64,000 bases of DNA, from contig CAKULD010000005.1 of assembly GCA_934667065.1 (NCBI GenBank), positions 124,001 to 188,000 on the forward strand, read 5' to 3'. Made by a program: the position numbers and the translations under genes. Position 1 is the stretch's first letter, and every line of letters begins with the position of its first letter. The DNA is from an uncultured Collinsella sp. Its GTDB lineage: Bacteria > Actinomycetota > Coriobacteriia > Coriobacteriales > Coriobacteriaceae. Under the pieces are notes generated by a model. It worked only from the letters and a program-made list of their open reading frames with translations, did no database searches and was not told the origin of the DNA. Positions 1 to 8,876 of the stretch are shown here, in pieces.

Positions 1-205
1 CCTCGCGCGGATTGAGGCCCAAGAAGCGTGCATAGCTCGAAATCATGCCCTGCGCATAGCCGCGCGGGGGCATCGATGCAAAGTTACCGGTCTCGAAAAA
101 CTCGATGATCTGCGGCCTGATTTTGATGGTGTTGGCGACCTGCTGAATGGAAAGGCCCATTCGGCGACGCTGCTCGAGCAGCATGTCACCAAAGCGTGCA
201 GCCAT
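1..205 (-). CDS. RodZ-like helix-turn-helix protein, N-terminal part (cut by window edge)
   Basis: Reading on the minus strand from an ATG at 205, the first 68 codons encode a Cro/CI-type helix-turn-helix of the kind found at the N-terminus of RodZ-like cell-shape proteins: an MAARFGDMLLEQRRRMGLSI start, then a QQVANTIKI recognition segment and the typical RGYAQGMISSYARFLGLNP end. The frame stays open to the window edge, so the membrane anchor and periplasmic part expected of RodZ cannot be seen. Its ATG overlaps the ftsK stop by one base (TGATG), which implies translational coupling at the end of the RNase J-ftsK operon. A soluble XRE regulator remains possible. Confidence 0.75.
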   Translation of the reverse strand, partial: MAARFGDMLLEQRRRMGLSIQQVANTIKIRPQIIEFFETGNFASMPPRGYAQGMISSYARFLGLNPRE

Positions 206-2985
206 CAGAATCCTCCAAACTCACGATCTTCACGTGCCATCTCGGCGTCAACGGACTCAAGCGCGGCGAGGCCTTCTTCGTCCAGCAGGACCTCGCGCGG
301 CTTGGAACCATCGGGCGGTCCGACGACACCCTTTTCTTCCAGCATGTCCATAATACGCCCGGCGCGCGCATAGCCAACCTTGAGGCGGCGTTGCAGGCCA
401 GATGTGGAGCCCAGCTGCGATTCCACCACAATATGGGCGGCTTCCCAGATGAGCGGATCATCGTCTTGCGGCTCGGCAACGCCGGTACGCACGATGCCGC
501 CGCCACCCGCCATGGACATGGAGGCAGGCGCCACGGCCGAAAGAATCTCCTCGTGGTAATCGGGCTCGCTTTGCGACTTGACGAACTCGACAATCTCATT
601 GATCTCGTCATCCGAAACGAAGCAGCCCTGAATACGACGAGGCTTGCCCCAGTCGACCTTGGAGAACAGCATGTCGCCCAAGCCGGTAAGCTTTTCGGCA
701 CCCATCTGGTCGATGATGACGCGTGAGTCGATGCCCGTGGCGACATTAAAGGCGATGCGGTTGGTGATGTTGGCCTTGATGAGACCCGTCACCACGTTGG
801 AACTCGGTCGCTGCGTAGCAACGATAAGGTGGATACCGGCGGCACGGCCCAGCTGGGCGATACGCACGATCGATGCTTCGACGTCCTTGCCGGCGACCAT
901 CATCAGGTCCGAGAGCTCGTCGATGATGATGACCAGATAAGGCATCTTTTGCGGCGGGTTGTCGTAGTGCTCAAACTCGCCAGCGGCCTGCTTTTCGTTG
1001 TAGGTCGAGATCTTACGAACGTTCAGGCGCTCGAAGACCTTCAAGCGACGCTCCATCTCGGACACGGCCCACTGCAGCGCGCTGGCGGCCTGCTTGGGCT
1101 CGGTCACCACGGGCACGTAGAGATGCGGCAAGCCGTTATAGCCTGCGAGCTCGACGCGCTTGGGGTCGACCATGATCAAGCGAACGTCCTCGGGAAGCGC
1201 GCGCATGAGCAAGGTCGTGATAATGGAGTTGATCATCACCGACTTACCGGAACCCGTGGTACCGGCGATCAGCAGGTGGGGCATCTTGGCGAGGTCGGCG
1301 ACAACCGGCGTACCCTCGGCATCGCGGCCGATGGCAAGCTCGAGCGGGCCACCCTTAACATAGGGCAGCACGTCACCCAAGTTGACGTTTTGGCGCTTGC
1401 AGTTGGGGATCTCGATACCCACAAGCGAAGTGCCGGGAATCGGCGCGAAGATGCGCACCGACTGGGCGGCAAGCGACAGCGCGATATCGTCCTCGAGGCT
1501 CGAAATCTTGCTCACGCGCTCGCCCTCGCCGGGCTGCAGCTTAAAGGTCGTCACCGTGGGGCCGGCAATCCAGCCGACGACGCGGGCGCTACGACCAAAC
1601 TCAAGCAGGGTCGACTGCAGCGACTCTGCAGTTTGCTCCAGCTCCTTATCCGAAGACGCAGCAGAGGCGGACTGAGGGTTGGCATGCAGAATCTCGAGCG
1701 GCGGAAGCTTGAGGCCGTCCTCTTCTTCACCCTCATTATCTGCGGAGGCGTTGTCCATTCCCCCATCGTTGGCGGCGGGCGCTGCGGCAGCCGTAGAGAT
1801 GGAGGCATCGGCGACCTTAGGATGCTTCAGGAAGTCGGGAATCTGCGGAGCTGCCGAAACAGGGTTCACGGCAAACGGAGGTTCGGACTCATCAATCTTG
1901 GCCGGATCGTCTTCCATCGAAAGCTGGCCAGTTACCTGACCGCGCTTGGCATGACGGCGCGGCAGTAAGGTCGTCTTGGCACTCTCGATCGGAGTCTCAT
2001 CGTCCTCGTCATCGCCCTCGGTAAGCTCAATCTCGCTCTCGGACCACGACGGATCGGGTTTGCTTTTATTGAGTTTGGGCGCAGCCTTACCCTTCTTGGC
2101 GTGGCGGCGCGGCAGCAGCGTCGTCTTGGCGCGCTCGGCCTCTACGGCATCGGACACGTCGACAAACGGGTCCTCATCCTCGTCCGCATCGTCCAGAATC
2201 GGATCGACCTCGCCGCCCATAACCGTAGTCACAGCAGCATCGGAACCCTTTTGACGCAGAATGCTCAGGTGAGGGCGGGCGATACCGGGGACCGAAAGGG
2301 CTTCATCGTCACCCCACGGGCTCGCGTTGACGTCGGCACGACGGCGCTCGGCAAAATCGGCCGCACGGTCGCGGGCAGAGCGCAAAACGCCGCCCACCGA
2401 AAAGCCGATGATGACAAAGCCAACGACTGCCAGACCCAACAGGACCACCATCGCGATGGGCTTACCCAGGGCGTTCTGCAGCGCGCTCGCAATGAATGCA
2501 CCGATGTACCCACCCGAGGCGGACAGGTTTTGCGGCGTGAACATAAGGTCGCACGAGTCACTGGTGCCCGGCACCATAAGCGACAAGATAGAAACGACGG
2601 CGACAAAGACCACCGCGCCGCCCGCAACAGAGCGCACGTTGAGCGGCGAATCATCGCCCAAAAAAAGCGTGGCGGCAAACAGCAGGATGACGATCGGCAA
2701 AACGTAGGCACCCAGACCAAAGCCCAAGTGGTAGAAACCGGCAACCGCAGCCGTAACAGGTGCGGTCGCCGGCGAAATCACGGCAATGAAGGACGCAATC
2801 GCCAAAACGGCGATGACCACGCCGGCGATATCGCGGTTGGCCGAAGGCTCGACCAAAGGCTCAAAATCGTCGAACTCGGCCTCGTGGCCCTTATTGGCAC
2901 GAAGATGGGAACCGGCACCCTTAGCAGATGCCGGTTGATTGTTGGCTTTATTGCCTTTGGCGTTTTGTGCAGATCCGCGCGCCAA
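205..2985 (-). CDS. ftsK: DNA translocase FtsK/SpoIIIE
   Basis: Septum-located ATP-driven DNA pump that clears and aligns chromosome termini during division. Residues 52-200 hold about four membrane helices. A long acidic, low-complexity linker follows to about residue 430, then the motor: Walker A AGTTGSGKS at about 574-582, Walker B VIIIDE near 685-690 and the ATQRPS motif. The C-terminal winged-helix gamma domain that reads polar DNA signals is at about 850-926. Length (926 aa) is normal. The linker carries a duplicated AKTTLLPRRHAK motif at about 286-297 and 336-347. It starts one base after the RNase J stop and is probably co-transcribed with it. Confidence 0.95.
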   Translation of the reverse strand: MARGSAQNAKGNKANNQPASAKGAGSHLRANKGHEAEFDDFEPLVEPSANRDIAGVVIAVLAIASFIAVISPATAPVTAAVAGFYHLGFGLGAYVLPIVILLFAATLFLGDDSPLNVRSVAGGAVVFVAVVSILSLMVPGTSDSCDLMFTPQNLSASGGYIGAFIASALQNALGKPIAMVVLLGLAVVGFVIIGFSVGGVLRSARDRAADFAERRRADVNASPWGDDEALSVPGIARPHLSILRQKGSDAAVTTVMGGEVDPILDDADEDEDPFVDVSDAVEAERAKTTLLPRRHAKKGKAAPKLNKSKPDPSWSESEIELTEGDDEDDETPIESAKTTLLPRRHAKRGQVTGQLSMEDDPAKIDESEPPFAVNPVSAAPQIPDFLKHPKVADASISTAAAAPAANDGGMDNASADNEGEEEDGLKLPPLEILHANPQSASAASSDKELEQTAESLQSTLLEFGRSARVVGWIAGPTVTTFKLQPGEGERVSKISSLEDDIALSLAAQSVRIFAPIPGTSLVGIEIPNCKRQNVNLGDVLPYVKGGPLELAIGRDAEGTPVVADLAKMPHLLIAGTTGSGKSVMINSIITTLLMRALPEDVRLIMVDPKRVELAGYNGLPHLYVPVVTEPKQAASALQWAVSEMERRLKVFERLNVRKISTYNEKQAAGEFEHYDNPPQKMPYLVIIIDELSDLMMVAGKDVEASIVRIAQLGRAAGIHLIVATQRPSSNVVTGLIKANITNRIAFNVATGIDSRVIIDQMGAEKLTGLGDMLFSKVDWGKPRRIQGCFVSDDEINEIVEFVKSQSEPDYHEEILSAVAPASMSMAGGGGIVRTGVAEPQDDDPLIWEAAHIVVESQLGSTSGLQRRLKVGYARAGRIMDMLEEKGVVGPPDGSKPREVLLDEEGLAALESVDAEMAREDREFGGF

Positions 2986-2986
2986 A

Positions 2987-4657
2987 CTAAACCTCCATGA
3001 CGACCGGGATGATCATCGGACGGGTGCGCGTACGGCTCCAGATAAAGTTGGAGAGCGAGTCGCGCACGGCCTTGCGAATGGCATCGGAGCCGCTGCTCGT
3101 AAAGCTAAACTTGCCCTTCTCAATCGTCTTCATGATGGACGCGGAAGCGTCCTCGGAGAACTGATCGTCGATGGCAAACGAGACACCGCGGCCCGAGAAC
3201 TCGATGGCCTCGATCTTCTTGTGCTTAAGCGAGACGATAGCGACAGCCGTGACCATACCGTCGTTGGCGAGCTTCTGGCGATCGCGCAGAACGATGGGGT
3301 CGGTATCGCCGATGCGCAGGCCGTCGACATAGACGACGCCGGACTCGACGGGCGTACCGCGCTTGACGATACCGCCACGCATCTCGAGTGTGTCACCGTT
3401 GTCGAGGATAAAGATATGGTCGTTCTTGAGGCCCATCTTGCGAGCAAGCTGGGCGTGGGCGCGCAGATGCACGGCCTCGCCGTGAACCGGCATAAAGTAG
3501 GTGGGCTTGGCCATGGCCATCAGGAGCTTGAGCTCTTCCTGGCTGCCGTGGCCCGAGACATGCACCAGGGCGCGGTTCTTATCCCACACATCGCAGCCAA
3601 GCTTGGCCAGGCTGTTGACGACCTGCTGGACGGCCTTCTCATTGCCAGGGACCGGCGTTGCCGAGAGGATGACGGTGTCGCCCTCGTGGATGGAAAGCGT
3701 CTTGTGCTCGCCGTTGGCCATACGGGACAGGGCCGACAGCGGCTCGCCCTGCGAACCGGTGCACATGACGACAATCTTGTCGTCAGGCAGGTTGTCGATA
3801 TCGAAGGCATCGATGATATCCGCATCGTCGATGTTGAGATAGCCGAGCTCGCGCGCCACGCGGGTGTTGGTGAGCATGGAACGACCGGTCACGACAACCT
3901 TGCGGCCGCACTTGCGGGCGGCGTCGCAGATCTGCTGCAGACGATGGATGTGGCTCGAGAACGACGCAACGAACACGCGGCCCGGAGCATTCTTGATGGC
4001 ATGCAGCAGGTTGGGACCGACCTCGGCCTCGGACTTGGTAAAGCCGGGGACCGTGGCGTTGGTGGAGTCGGACAGCAGCAGGTCGATGCCCTGCTTGGCA
4101 AAGCGGCTGATGGCGGCATAGTCGGGCGTGACGCCGTCGATGGGCGTCTGGTCGAGCTTAAAGTCGCCGGTGTGCATGACGGTACCCTGGTTAGTGCGGA
4201 TGAACACGCCCAGAGCGCCCGGGATGGAGTGCGTCATAGAGAAGAAGTCGAGCGAGATGCCGCCAAGGTTAACATGGCTGCCACCCTTGACCTCGCGGAA
4301 CTTAGGCGCACGGATGCGGAACTCGGAGAGCTTGCCCTCGATAAAGCCAAGCGTCAGCTTGCTCGAGAAAATGGGCACCTTGTTGTTGAGGTCCTGCAGC
4401 AGGTACGGAAGCGAACCGGTGTGGTCCTCGTGGCCGTGGGTAACGATAATGCCGCGGAGCTTTTCCTCGTTCTCCAGAACATAGGTATAGTCGGGGAGCA
4501 CTAGGTCGATACCGGGCTGGGAGTCGTCGGGGAACATGAGGCCAGCGTCGACGAGCACCATGTCGTCGCCGCACTCGAAGACCGTCATGTTCTTGCCGAT
4601 GCCATCAAGGCCGCCGAGCGGGATGATCTTCAAGGGAGATGATTTTTTAGCTGCCAT
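2987..4657 (-). CDS. rnj: Ribonuclease J (metallo-beta-lactamase/beta-CASP RNase)
   Basis: Cytoplasmic endo/5'-3' exoribonuclease of mRNA decay and rRNA maturation. The protein (556 aa) opens with the phosphoesterase fold and its zinc motif THGHEDHTG near residue 75. It continues through the beta-CASP region (SGHGSQEE, then MPVHGE) and ends in the RNase J C-terminal domain. I chose the ATG at 4657 (MAAKKSSPLKII) because AAAGGAAA lies about 12 nt upstream; the open frame extends 30 codons further without family similarity. It lies downstream of pnp, separated by 646 bp containing two large palindromic elements, so two RNA-degrading enzymes flank them. ftsK follows with a one-base gap. Confidence 0.93.
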   Translation of the reverse strand: MAAKKSSPLKIIPLGGLDGIGKNMTVFECGDDMVLVDAGLMFPDDSQPGIDLVLPDYTYVLENEEKLRGIIVTHGHEDHTGSLPYLLQDLNNKVPIFSSKLTLGFIEGKLSEFRIRAPKFREVKGGSHVNLGGISLDFFSMTHSIPGALGVFIRTNQGTVMHTGDFKLDQTPIDGVTPDYAAISRFAKQGIDLLLSDSTNATVPGFTKSEAEVGPNLLHAIKNAPGRVFVASFSSHIHRLQQICDAARKCGRKVVVTGRSMLTNTRVARELGYLNIDDADIIDAFDIDNLPDDKIVVMCTGSQGEPLSALSRMANGEHKTLSIHEGDTVILSATPVPGNEKAVQQVVNSLAKLGCDVWDKNRALVHVSGHGSQEELKLLMAMAKPTYFMPVHGEAVHLRAHAQLARKMGLKNDHIFILDNGDTLEMRGGIVKRGTPVESGVVYVDGLRIGDTDPIVLRDRQKLANDGMVTAVAIVSLKHKKIEAIEFSGRGVSFAIDDQFSEDASASIMKTIEKGKFSFTSSGSDAIRKAVRDSLSNFIWSRTRTRPMIIPVVMEV

Positions 4658-4846
4658 AAGTGAGTGTTGTTTCCTTTCTTCGAAACAGGGTCTGGAACAA
4701 CCGACGGGGCGCTTCTGGCAAACCGACCGTCGGGAACGTACAAACATGCATCACGGAGTCGACGCATTAACCACAGTATGATACCCATTTGCACAGCCAC
4801 AGACCACCCATGCATCAAAGTCCCATCTGGACCCGTCTATCCCGCC

Positions 4847-4980
4847 GGTTTCCCGTGGGGGCGGGCACTGATGAAGTTTCCTGCTCTACAGTCCTGCTCA
4901 CGACGGAGGCCACATTAAGTGGCCTCCTGTTCGTGCGGAACTCGCGATAAACTTCATCAGTGCCCGCACCACGGGAAACC
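4847..4980 (-). repeat. Palindromic element A (outer stem about 32 bp, 69-nt structured core)
   Basis: Left arm 4847-4879 and right arm 4949-4980 are inverted repeats, perfect over their inner 19 bp (AAACTTCATCAGTGCCCGC), with one indel and one mismatch further out. The 69-nt core, 4880-4948, read on the minus strand is 59/69 identical to the core of element B. It contains a perfect 9-bp hairpin GGAGGCCAC-TTAAT-GTGGCCTCC and below it a second short helix with tandem G-A mismatches. Both elements share only the innermost 9 bp of the outer arms (ATGAAGTTT). The transcribed strand is not known; the strand given is the one on which the core reads like element B. Confidence 0.85.
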
Positions 4981-5106
4981 TACCAAAAAGGGACAGGTTT
5001 ATTTTGATCGGTTTTATCTAGGGAAATACTGCACATGCATTGTCTAGAGATCTGAAATCCGATCACTCAATAGACTATTTGACAAAATCGCAACCCGCAC
5101 TTACCA

Positions 5107-5257
5107 GCCCTTTTTGCTTGCGTGCGGGGGCGGCGCATATGAAGTTTATCGCGAGTTCCGCACGCAAAGGAAAGCACTTAATGTGCTTTCCGTCTTGCGC
5201 AGGACTGTAGAGCAGGAAACTTCATATGCGCCGCCCCCGCACGCAAGCAAAAAGGGC
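5107..5257 (+). repeat. Palindromic element B (perfect 41-bp outer stem, 69-nt structured core)
   Basis: Left arm 5107-5147 and right arm 5217-5257 are perfect 41-nt inverted repeats. They enclose a 69-nt core (5148-5216) that is the inverted relative of element A's core. The core hairpin GGAAAGCAC-TTAAT-GTGCTTTCC differs from A at three stem pairs, and all three changes are compensated. A lower helix, CGCAA with TTGCG, is also preserved. Loop and flanking single strands are identical in A and B. The right arm runs into the T-tract and stem of the pnp terminator, so the left arm carries an inverted copy of that terminator's edge. Confidence 0.88.
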
Positions 5258-5280
5258 GACCCCAGTGCGGAGTCGCCCTT
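5247..5280 (-). terminator. Rho-independent terminator of pnp
   Basis: Minus-strand hairpin AAGGGCGAC / GTCGCCCTT (5272-5280 with 5252-5260) is followed by TTTTT. It begins about 24 nt after the pnp stop codon and overlaps the outer arm of palindromic element B. Confidence 0.85.
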
Positions 5281-5303
5281 GCGTTGCTGCTTATGTGCGG
5301 CTG

Positions 5304-7550
5304 TTACTCGGCGTCGTGGTGACGGCGGGGCTTGCGGCCTCCGTTGTCGCCGGGACGGCGCGGACGGTCGCTGCGCTCGGAGCGCTCGCGACGCGGACGC
5401 TCACGGCGCTGGAAGTGCTCGCCGTCGCCCTCGGAGGCACCCTCGGCACGAGCCGGGGCCTCGGGCTTATCCAGACGATCGAGCGAGATCTTGCCGCGAT
5501 CGTCGACCTCGATGACGACGACCTTGACCTCGTCGCCCACGTTGAGGACATCCTCGACCTTCTCCACGCGGCCCTTGGCGACGCGGGAGATGTGCAGCAG
5601 GCCGTCCTTACCGGGCAGCAGGTTCACGAAGGCGCCGAACGGCTGGATGGAGACAACGCGACCGGTGTACTCCTCGCCCGGCTCGGGAACCTTGATGATG
5701 AGCTTGATGCGCTCTACGGCCTGGTCGACGGACTCGCCGGTGCCGCCGACAAAGACGGTGCCGTCCTCCTGGATGTCGACCGAAGCGCCGGTCTCATCCT
5801 GGATGCCACGGATGACCTTGCCGCCGGAACCGATGACGTCGCGGATCTTGTCGGTCGGAACCTGAATGGAGACGATGCGCGGAGCGGTGCTGCGCGTGGT
5901 GTGACGCGGCTCGGGGATCACATCGAGCATCTTCTGCAGGATGAAGGCGCGACCCTCCTTGGCCTGCTGTAGGGCGCGGGCCAGGATGTCGAAGGTAAGG
6001 CCGGTGGCCTTGTTGTCCATCTGCAGGGCGGTGATGCCCTCGGTGGTGCCGGTGACCTTAAAGTCCATGTCGCCCAGGAAGTCCTCGAGACCCTGGATGT
6101 CGGACAGGACCACGGTCTTGCCCTCCTCCTGGATCAGGCCCATGGCGATACCGGAGACCGGACGCTTAATGGGCACGCCGCCGTCCATGAGGGCGAGCGT
6201 GGAACCGCAGGTCGAAGCCATCGAAGAAGAGCCGTTGGACTCCATGACCTCGGAGACCACGCGAATGGCATAGGGGAACTCGTTCTCGTCGGGGAGCACC
6301 GGGAGCAGGGCGCGCTCGGCCAGGTTGCCGTGACCGATCTCGCGGCGCTTGGGGCTGCCCATACGACCGGTCTCGCCGGTGCAGAACGGCGGGAAGTTGT
6401 AGTGGTGCATGTAGCGCTTGCCCTCGGTGGGCTCGATGGTATCCAGACGCTGGCCCTCATTGAGCATGCCGAGCGACAGGACGGAGAGCACCTGGGTCTG
6501 ACCGCGCTGGAACAGGCCGGAACCGTGAACGAGCGGCAGGTAGTTGTCCTTCACCATGATGGGACGGATCTCGTCGGCGGCACGGCCGTCAACACGCTCG
6601 CCGGTCTCGACGACCATAGTGCGCATGGCCTTCTTCTCGAGCTTCTTGAGCGCCACGGGGATCTCGCGCTCCCAAGCGGCCTGCTCATCCTCGGTGAACT
6701 CGGCGCGGATGGACTCCTTCAGAGCCTCGACCTTACCGATGCGGGAAAGCTTGTCGGCATCGCGCAGGGCAGCGGCCATCTCGTCGTAGTGGGCGAAGAC
6801 GCGCTCCTGGACCTCCTCGACGGGCTGGTCGAGCGGGTACTCCTTCTTGACGATGGCACCGTTGACCTGCTCCCACTCGGCGACAAACTCGTCCTGAGCC
6901 TGGCAGAAGGCAGCAAGGGCCTCCTGGCCAAACTTCATGGCAGCGAGCATGTCGTCCTCGGAGATCTCCTCGGCGCCGGCCTCGACCATCGAGATGAAGT
7001 CGGCAGAACCGCCCAGCTCAAGGTCCAGGTCGGAGTTCTCGCGCTCCTCATAAGTGGGGTTAACGATAAACTCGCCGGTCTCCACGTTGCGGCCGATGCG
7101 CACGCAGGCAAGCGGGCCCTCGAAGGGCACGCCGCCGAGCGTCATGGCCAGGGAAGCACCCATGACGTTGATGACGTCAAAGGGGTTGACCTGGTCGGCG
7201 ACGAGCGAGGTAGCGACGATGTGCACCTCGTTGCGGAAGCCGTCCGGGAAGCTCGGGCGAATCGGACGGTCGATCATGCGCGCGGTGAGCGTGGCCTTCT
7301 CGCTGGGACGGCCCTCACGCTTGAGGTAGCCACCCGGGATGCGACCGGCAGCGTACATCTTCTCGTTGAAGTCGACGGTCAGCGGGAAGAAGTCGTAGTT
7401 CTTGCGCTCCTTGGAGACGACCACGGTATCGAGCATCGTGGTATCGCCCTGCTTGACCAGACAAGCGCCGGTGGCCTGCTTGGCAAGCTCGCCGGACTCG
7501 AAGGTGTAGGTCTTGCCGTACAGCTCAAAGGTCTTGGATACGAGTGTCAT
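5304..7550 (-). CDS. pnp: Polyribonucleotide nucleotidyltransferase (PNPase)
   Basis: Phosphorolytic 3'-5' exoribonuclease of RNA turnover, a trimer in the cytoplasm. The 748-aa protein has two RNase PH-like domains separated by a helical linker, a KH domain with VIGSGGKVIRGI around residue 580 and an S1 domain (GRVVSIQPFGAFVNLLPGKDG) around 645-715. A basic, Arg-rich tail (RRERPRRERSERSDRPRR) closes the protein and is longer than in many homologues. The ATG at 7550 is preceded by AAAGGAG. It follows rpsO, the classical rpsO-pnp pair, with the rpsO terminator between them. Confidence 0.97.
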   Translation of the reverse strand: MTLVSKTFELYGKTYTFESGELAKQATGACLVKQGDTTMLDTVVVSKERKNYDFFPLTVDFNEKMYAAGRIPGGYLKREGRPSEKATLTARMIDRPIRPSFPDGFRNEVHIVATSLVADQVNPFDVINVMGASLAMTLGGVPFEGPLACVRIGRNVETGEFIVNPTYEERENSDLDLELGGSADFISMVEAGAEEISEDDMLAAMKFGQEALAAFCQAQDEFVAEWEQVNGAIVKKEYPLDQPVEEVQERVFAHYDEMAAALRDADKLSRIGKVEALKESIRAEFTEDEQAAWEREIPVALKKLEKKAMRTMVVETGERVDGRAADEIRPIMVKDNYLPLVHGSGLFQRGQTQVLSVLSLGMLNEGQRLDTIEPTEGKRYMHHYNFPPFCTGETGRMGSPKRREIGHGNLAERALLPVLPDENEFPYAIRVVSEVMESNGSSSMASTCGSTLALMDGGVPIKRPVSGIAMGLIQEEGKTVVLSDIQGLEDFLGDMDFKVTGTTEGITALQMDNKATGLTFDILARALQQAKEGRAFILQKMLDVIPEPRHTTRSTAPRIVSIQVPTDKIRDVIGSGGKVIRGIQDETGASVDIQEDGTVFVGGTGESVDQAVERIKLIIKVPEPGEEYTGRVVSIQPFGAFVNLLPGKDGLLHISRVAKGRVEKVEDVLNVGDEVKVVVIEVDDRGKISLDRLDKPEAPARAEGASEGDGEHFQRRERPRRERSERSDRPRRPGDNGGRKPRRHHDAE

Positions 7551-7651
7551 TGTTCTCCTTTACCCCACAGGCCCCTTGCCTGCGGGCTTCTCATGTGACG
7601 CGGGCCCCCTGCCCCCGCCACGCTTCAGAGCGCGATTGTTCACGCCCTTAC

Positions 7652-7685
7652 ACAAAAAGAGCGCCCCGCTGCGCAGGACGCTCTT
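7652..7685 (-). terminator. Rho-independent terminator of rpsO
   Basis: Minus-strand stem AAGAGCG / CGCTCTT around a GC-rich loop is followed by TTTTTG. It lies 15 nt after the rpsO stop and upstream of pnp, so pnp depends on read-through or its own promoter. Confidence 0.8.
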
Positions 7686-7700
7686 AGCATGTACAAATCC

Positions 7701-7979
7701 TTACTGGATGTTGTCGCGGATGCCCAGAGCCTTGATGAGCTCACGGTACTCGACGATGTCGTTCTTCTTGATGTAGGAGAGAAGACGACGACGACGGCCG
7801 ACGAGCATGAGCAGGCCACGACGGGTGTGGAAGTCCTTCTGGTGGGACTTCATGTGCTCGGTCAGCTCCTTGATGCGCTCGGACAGGATGGCGACCTGAA
7901 CCTTGGGGTTACCGGTGTCGACCGGGGAGTTACCGAACTGGGCGGTCAGCTCCGCCTTGCGCTCTTTGGAAACAGTCAT
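7701..7979 (-). CDS. rpsO: 30S ribosomal protein S15
   Basis: Primary 16S rRNA-binding protein of the small subunit platform. The 92-aa product shows the S15 signatures TGNPKVQVAILSERI, HMKSHQKDFHTRRGLL and a GRRRRLLSYIKK segment. The start at 7979 (MTVSKERK) has AAAGGTGAAAC just upstream; the frame runs further but without S15 similarity. It stands alone between a 138-bp gap after recO and its own terminator, upstream of pnp. Confidence 0.96.
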   Translation of the reverse strand: MTVSKERKAELTAQFGNSPVDTGNPKVQVAILSERIKELTEHMKSHQKDFHTRRGLLMLVGRRRRLLSYIKKNDIVEYRELIKALGIRDNIQ

Positions 7980-8117
7980 TGTTTCACCTTTCGTTTCGCG
8001 TCGCCCGCGGGCGACTCTATTCGCCTCGGACTGGGAAGCCGCCGGTGGAGCGAGCATCCAAGGTCGAGGTACCAACAGGTCGGTATGTTACCACAAGCGG
8101 CGCGCGCCTGCGCATCA

Positions 8118-8867
8118 TCACCGACCCAACATGAATTCCATCGCACGGAGCCGCTGATCGGTATGCGTGGCGGCCCAGACATGCGAAAGCCCCAGCAAAA
8201 ACGCTGCGGTATGCGGATCGATCTGCTCGGCCATAAGGGCATCGAACGTCATGGACATAAGGGCGCGCAGCCATGCGACCTCACCGACCGATACCAACTC
8301 GGCGCCAGGCACGCTCGAGGCGCACGACCCGCACAGAAGCCCGCCCGCCTGAGCCGAGAAATACGAGAGCATAGGGTCGCCGCATGAGACACAAGCCGAG
8401 AAATCGGGCCGATAGCCAATATTTGATAGCAGCTTAAAGACAAACGCCGCCACGAGCAGGTCCATATGTGCCGGATCGAGTCCACTGCCAACAAGCGCGA
8501 GCGCCCGCTGCGTAATGGCAAAGGTAAAGGGATCCTCGGCATCCTCGAACGAACACACGCGAGCGACCTCGGCAATCGCGCTTGCGGCACACGTCGCCTC
8601 GTAATCGGGCGCAGCGCCGAGCGGCGCCTCCATAAGTTCCGCCTGAGAGACCACGTCGAGCGAGCGCCCATGCGCCAGCAGCATATCCACGGTACAGAAC
8701 AGCTCGCAGCGCGCCGCCAGGCGACCGCCGGGCTTACGTGCTCCCTTTGCCACGGCACGCACCTGCCGCCCCCGCTCGTCGAGCATCGTCAAGATCAGGT
8801 CGGTTTCCTTGAGCTTGGTCTTGTCGAGGACGAGCACCTTCGTGCGATATGTGCGAGAGCCTGCCAT
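8118..8867 (-). CDS. recO: DNA repair protein RecO
   Basis: Recombination mediator that helps RecR load RecA at SSB-coated gaps. The 249-aa protein has an N-terminal OB fold (TKVLVLDKTKLKETDLILTM), a helical middle and a four-cysteine zinc knuckle (CVSCGD, then CGSC) near residues 160-185. It begins nine bases after the era stop, and a GGAGG lies 14 nt before the ATG, rather far. The era-recO pair is common in Gram-positive bacteria. Confidence 0.92.
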   Translation of the reverse strand: MAGSRTYRTKVLVLDKTKLKETDLILTMLDERGRQVRAVAKGARKPGGRLAARCELFCTVDMLLAHGRSLDVVSQAELMEAPLGAAPDYEATCAASAIAEVARVCSFEDAEDPFTFAITQRALALVGSGLDPAHMDLLVAAFVFKLLSNIGYRPDFSACVSCGDPMLSYFSAQAGGLLCGSCASSVPGAELVSVGEVAWLRALMSMTFDALMAEQIDPHTAAFLLGLSHVWAATHTDQRLRAMEFMLGR

Positions 8868-8876
8868 TGACGTGGA

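Larger units (their letters stand above)
4658..5303. other. Long intergenic region between pnp and the RNase J gene
   Basis: These 646 bp contain no credible gene. From right to left they hold the pnp terminator (5247-5280), palindromic element B (5107-5257), an AT-richer spacer (4981-5106) and palindromic element A (4847-4980). The approximately 190-nt leader of the RNase J gene follows. In that leader a possible minus-strand -10 TATCAT lies at 4778-4783 without a convincing -35. The spacer has one GGGACAGG-type motif at 4990-4997, reminiscent of the GGGACAGAC ends of the RAYT unit at 33 kb, but no partner copy. Confidence 0.6.
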
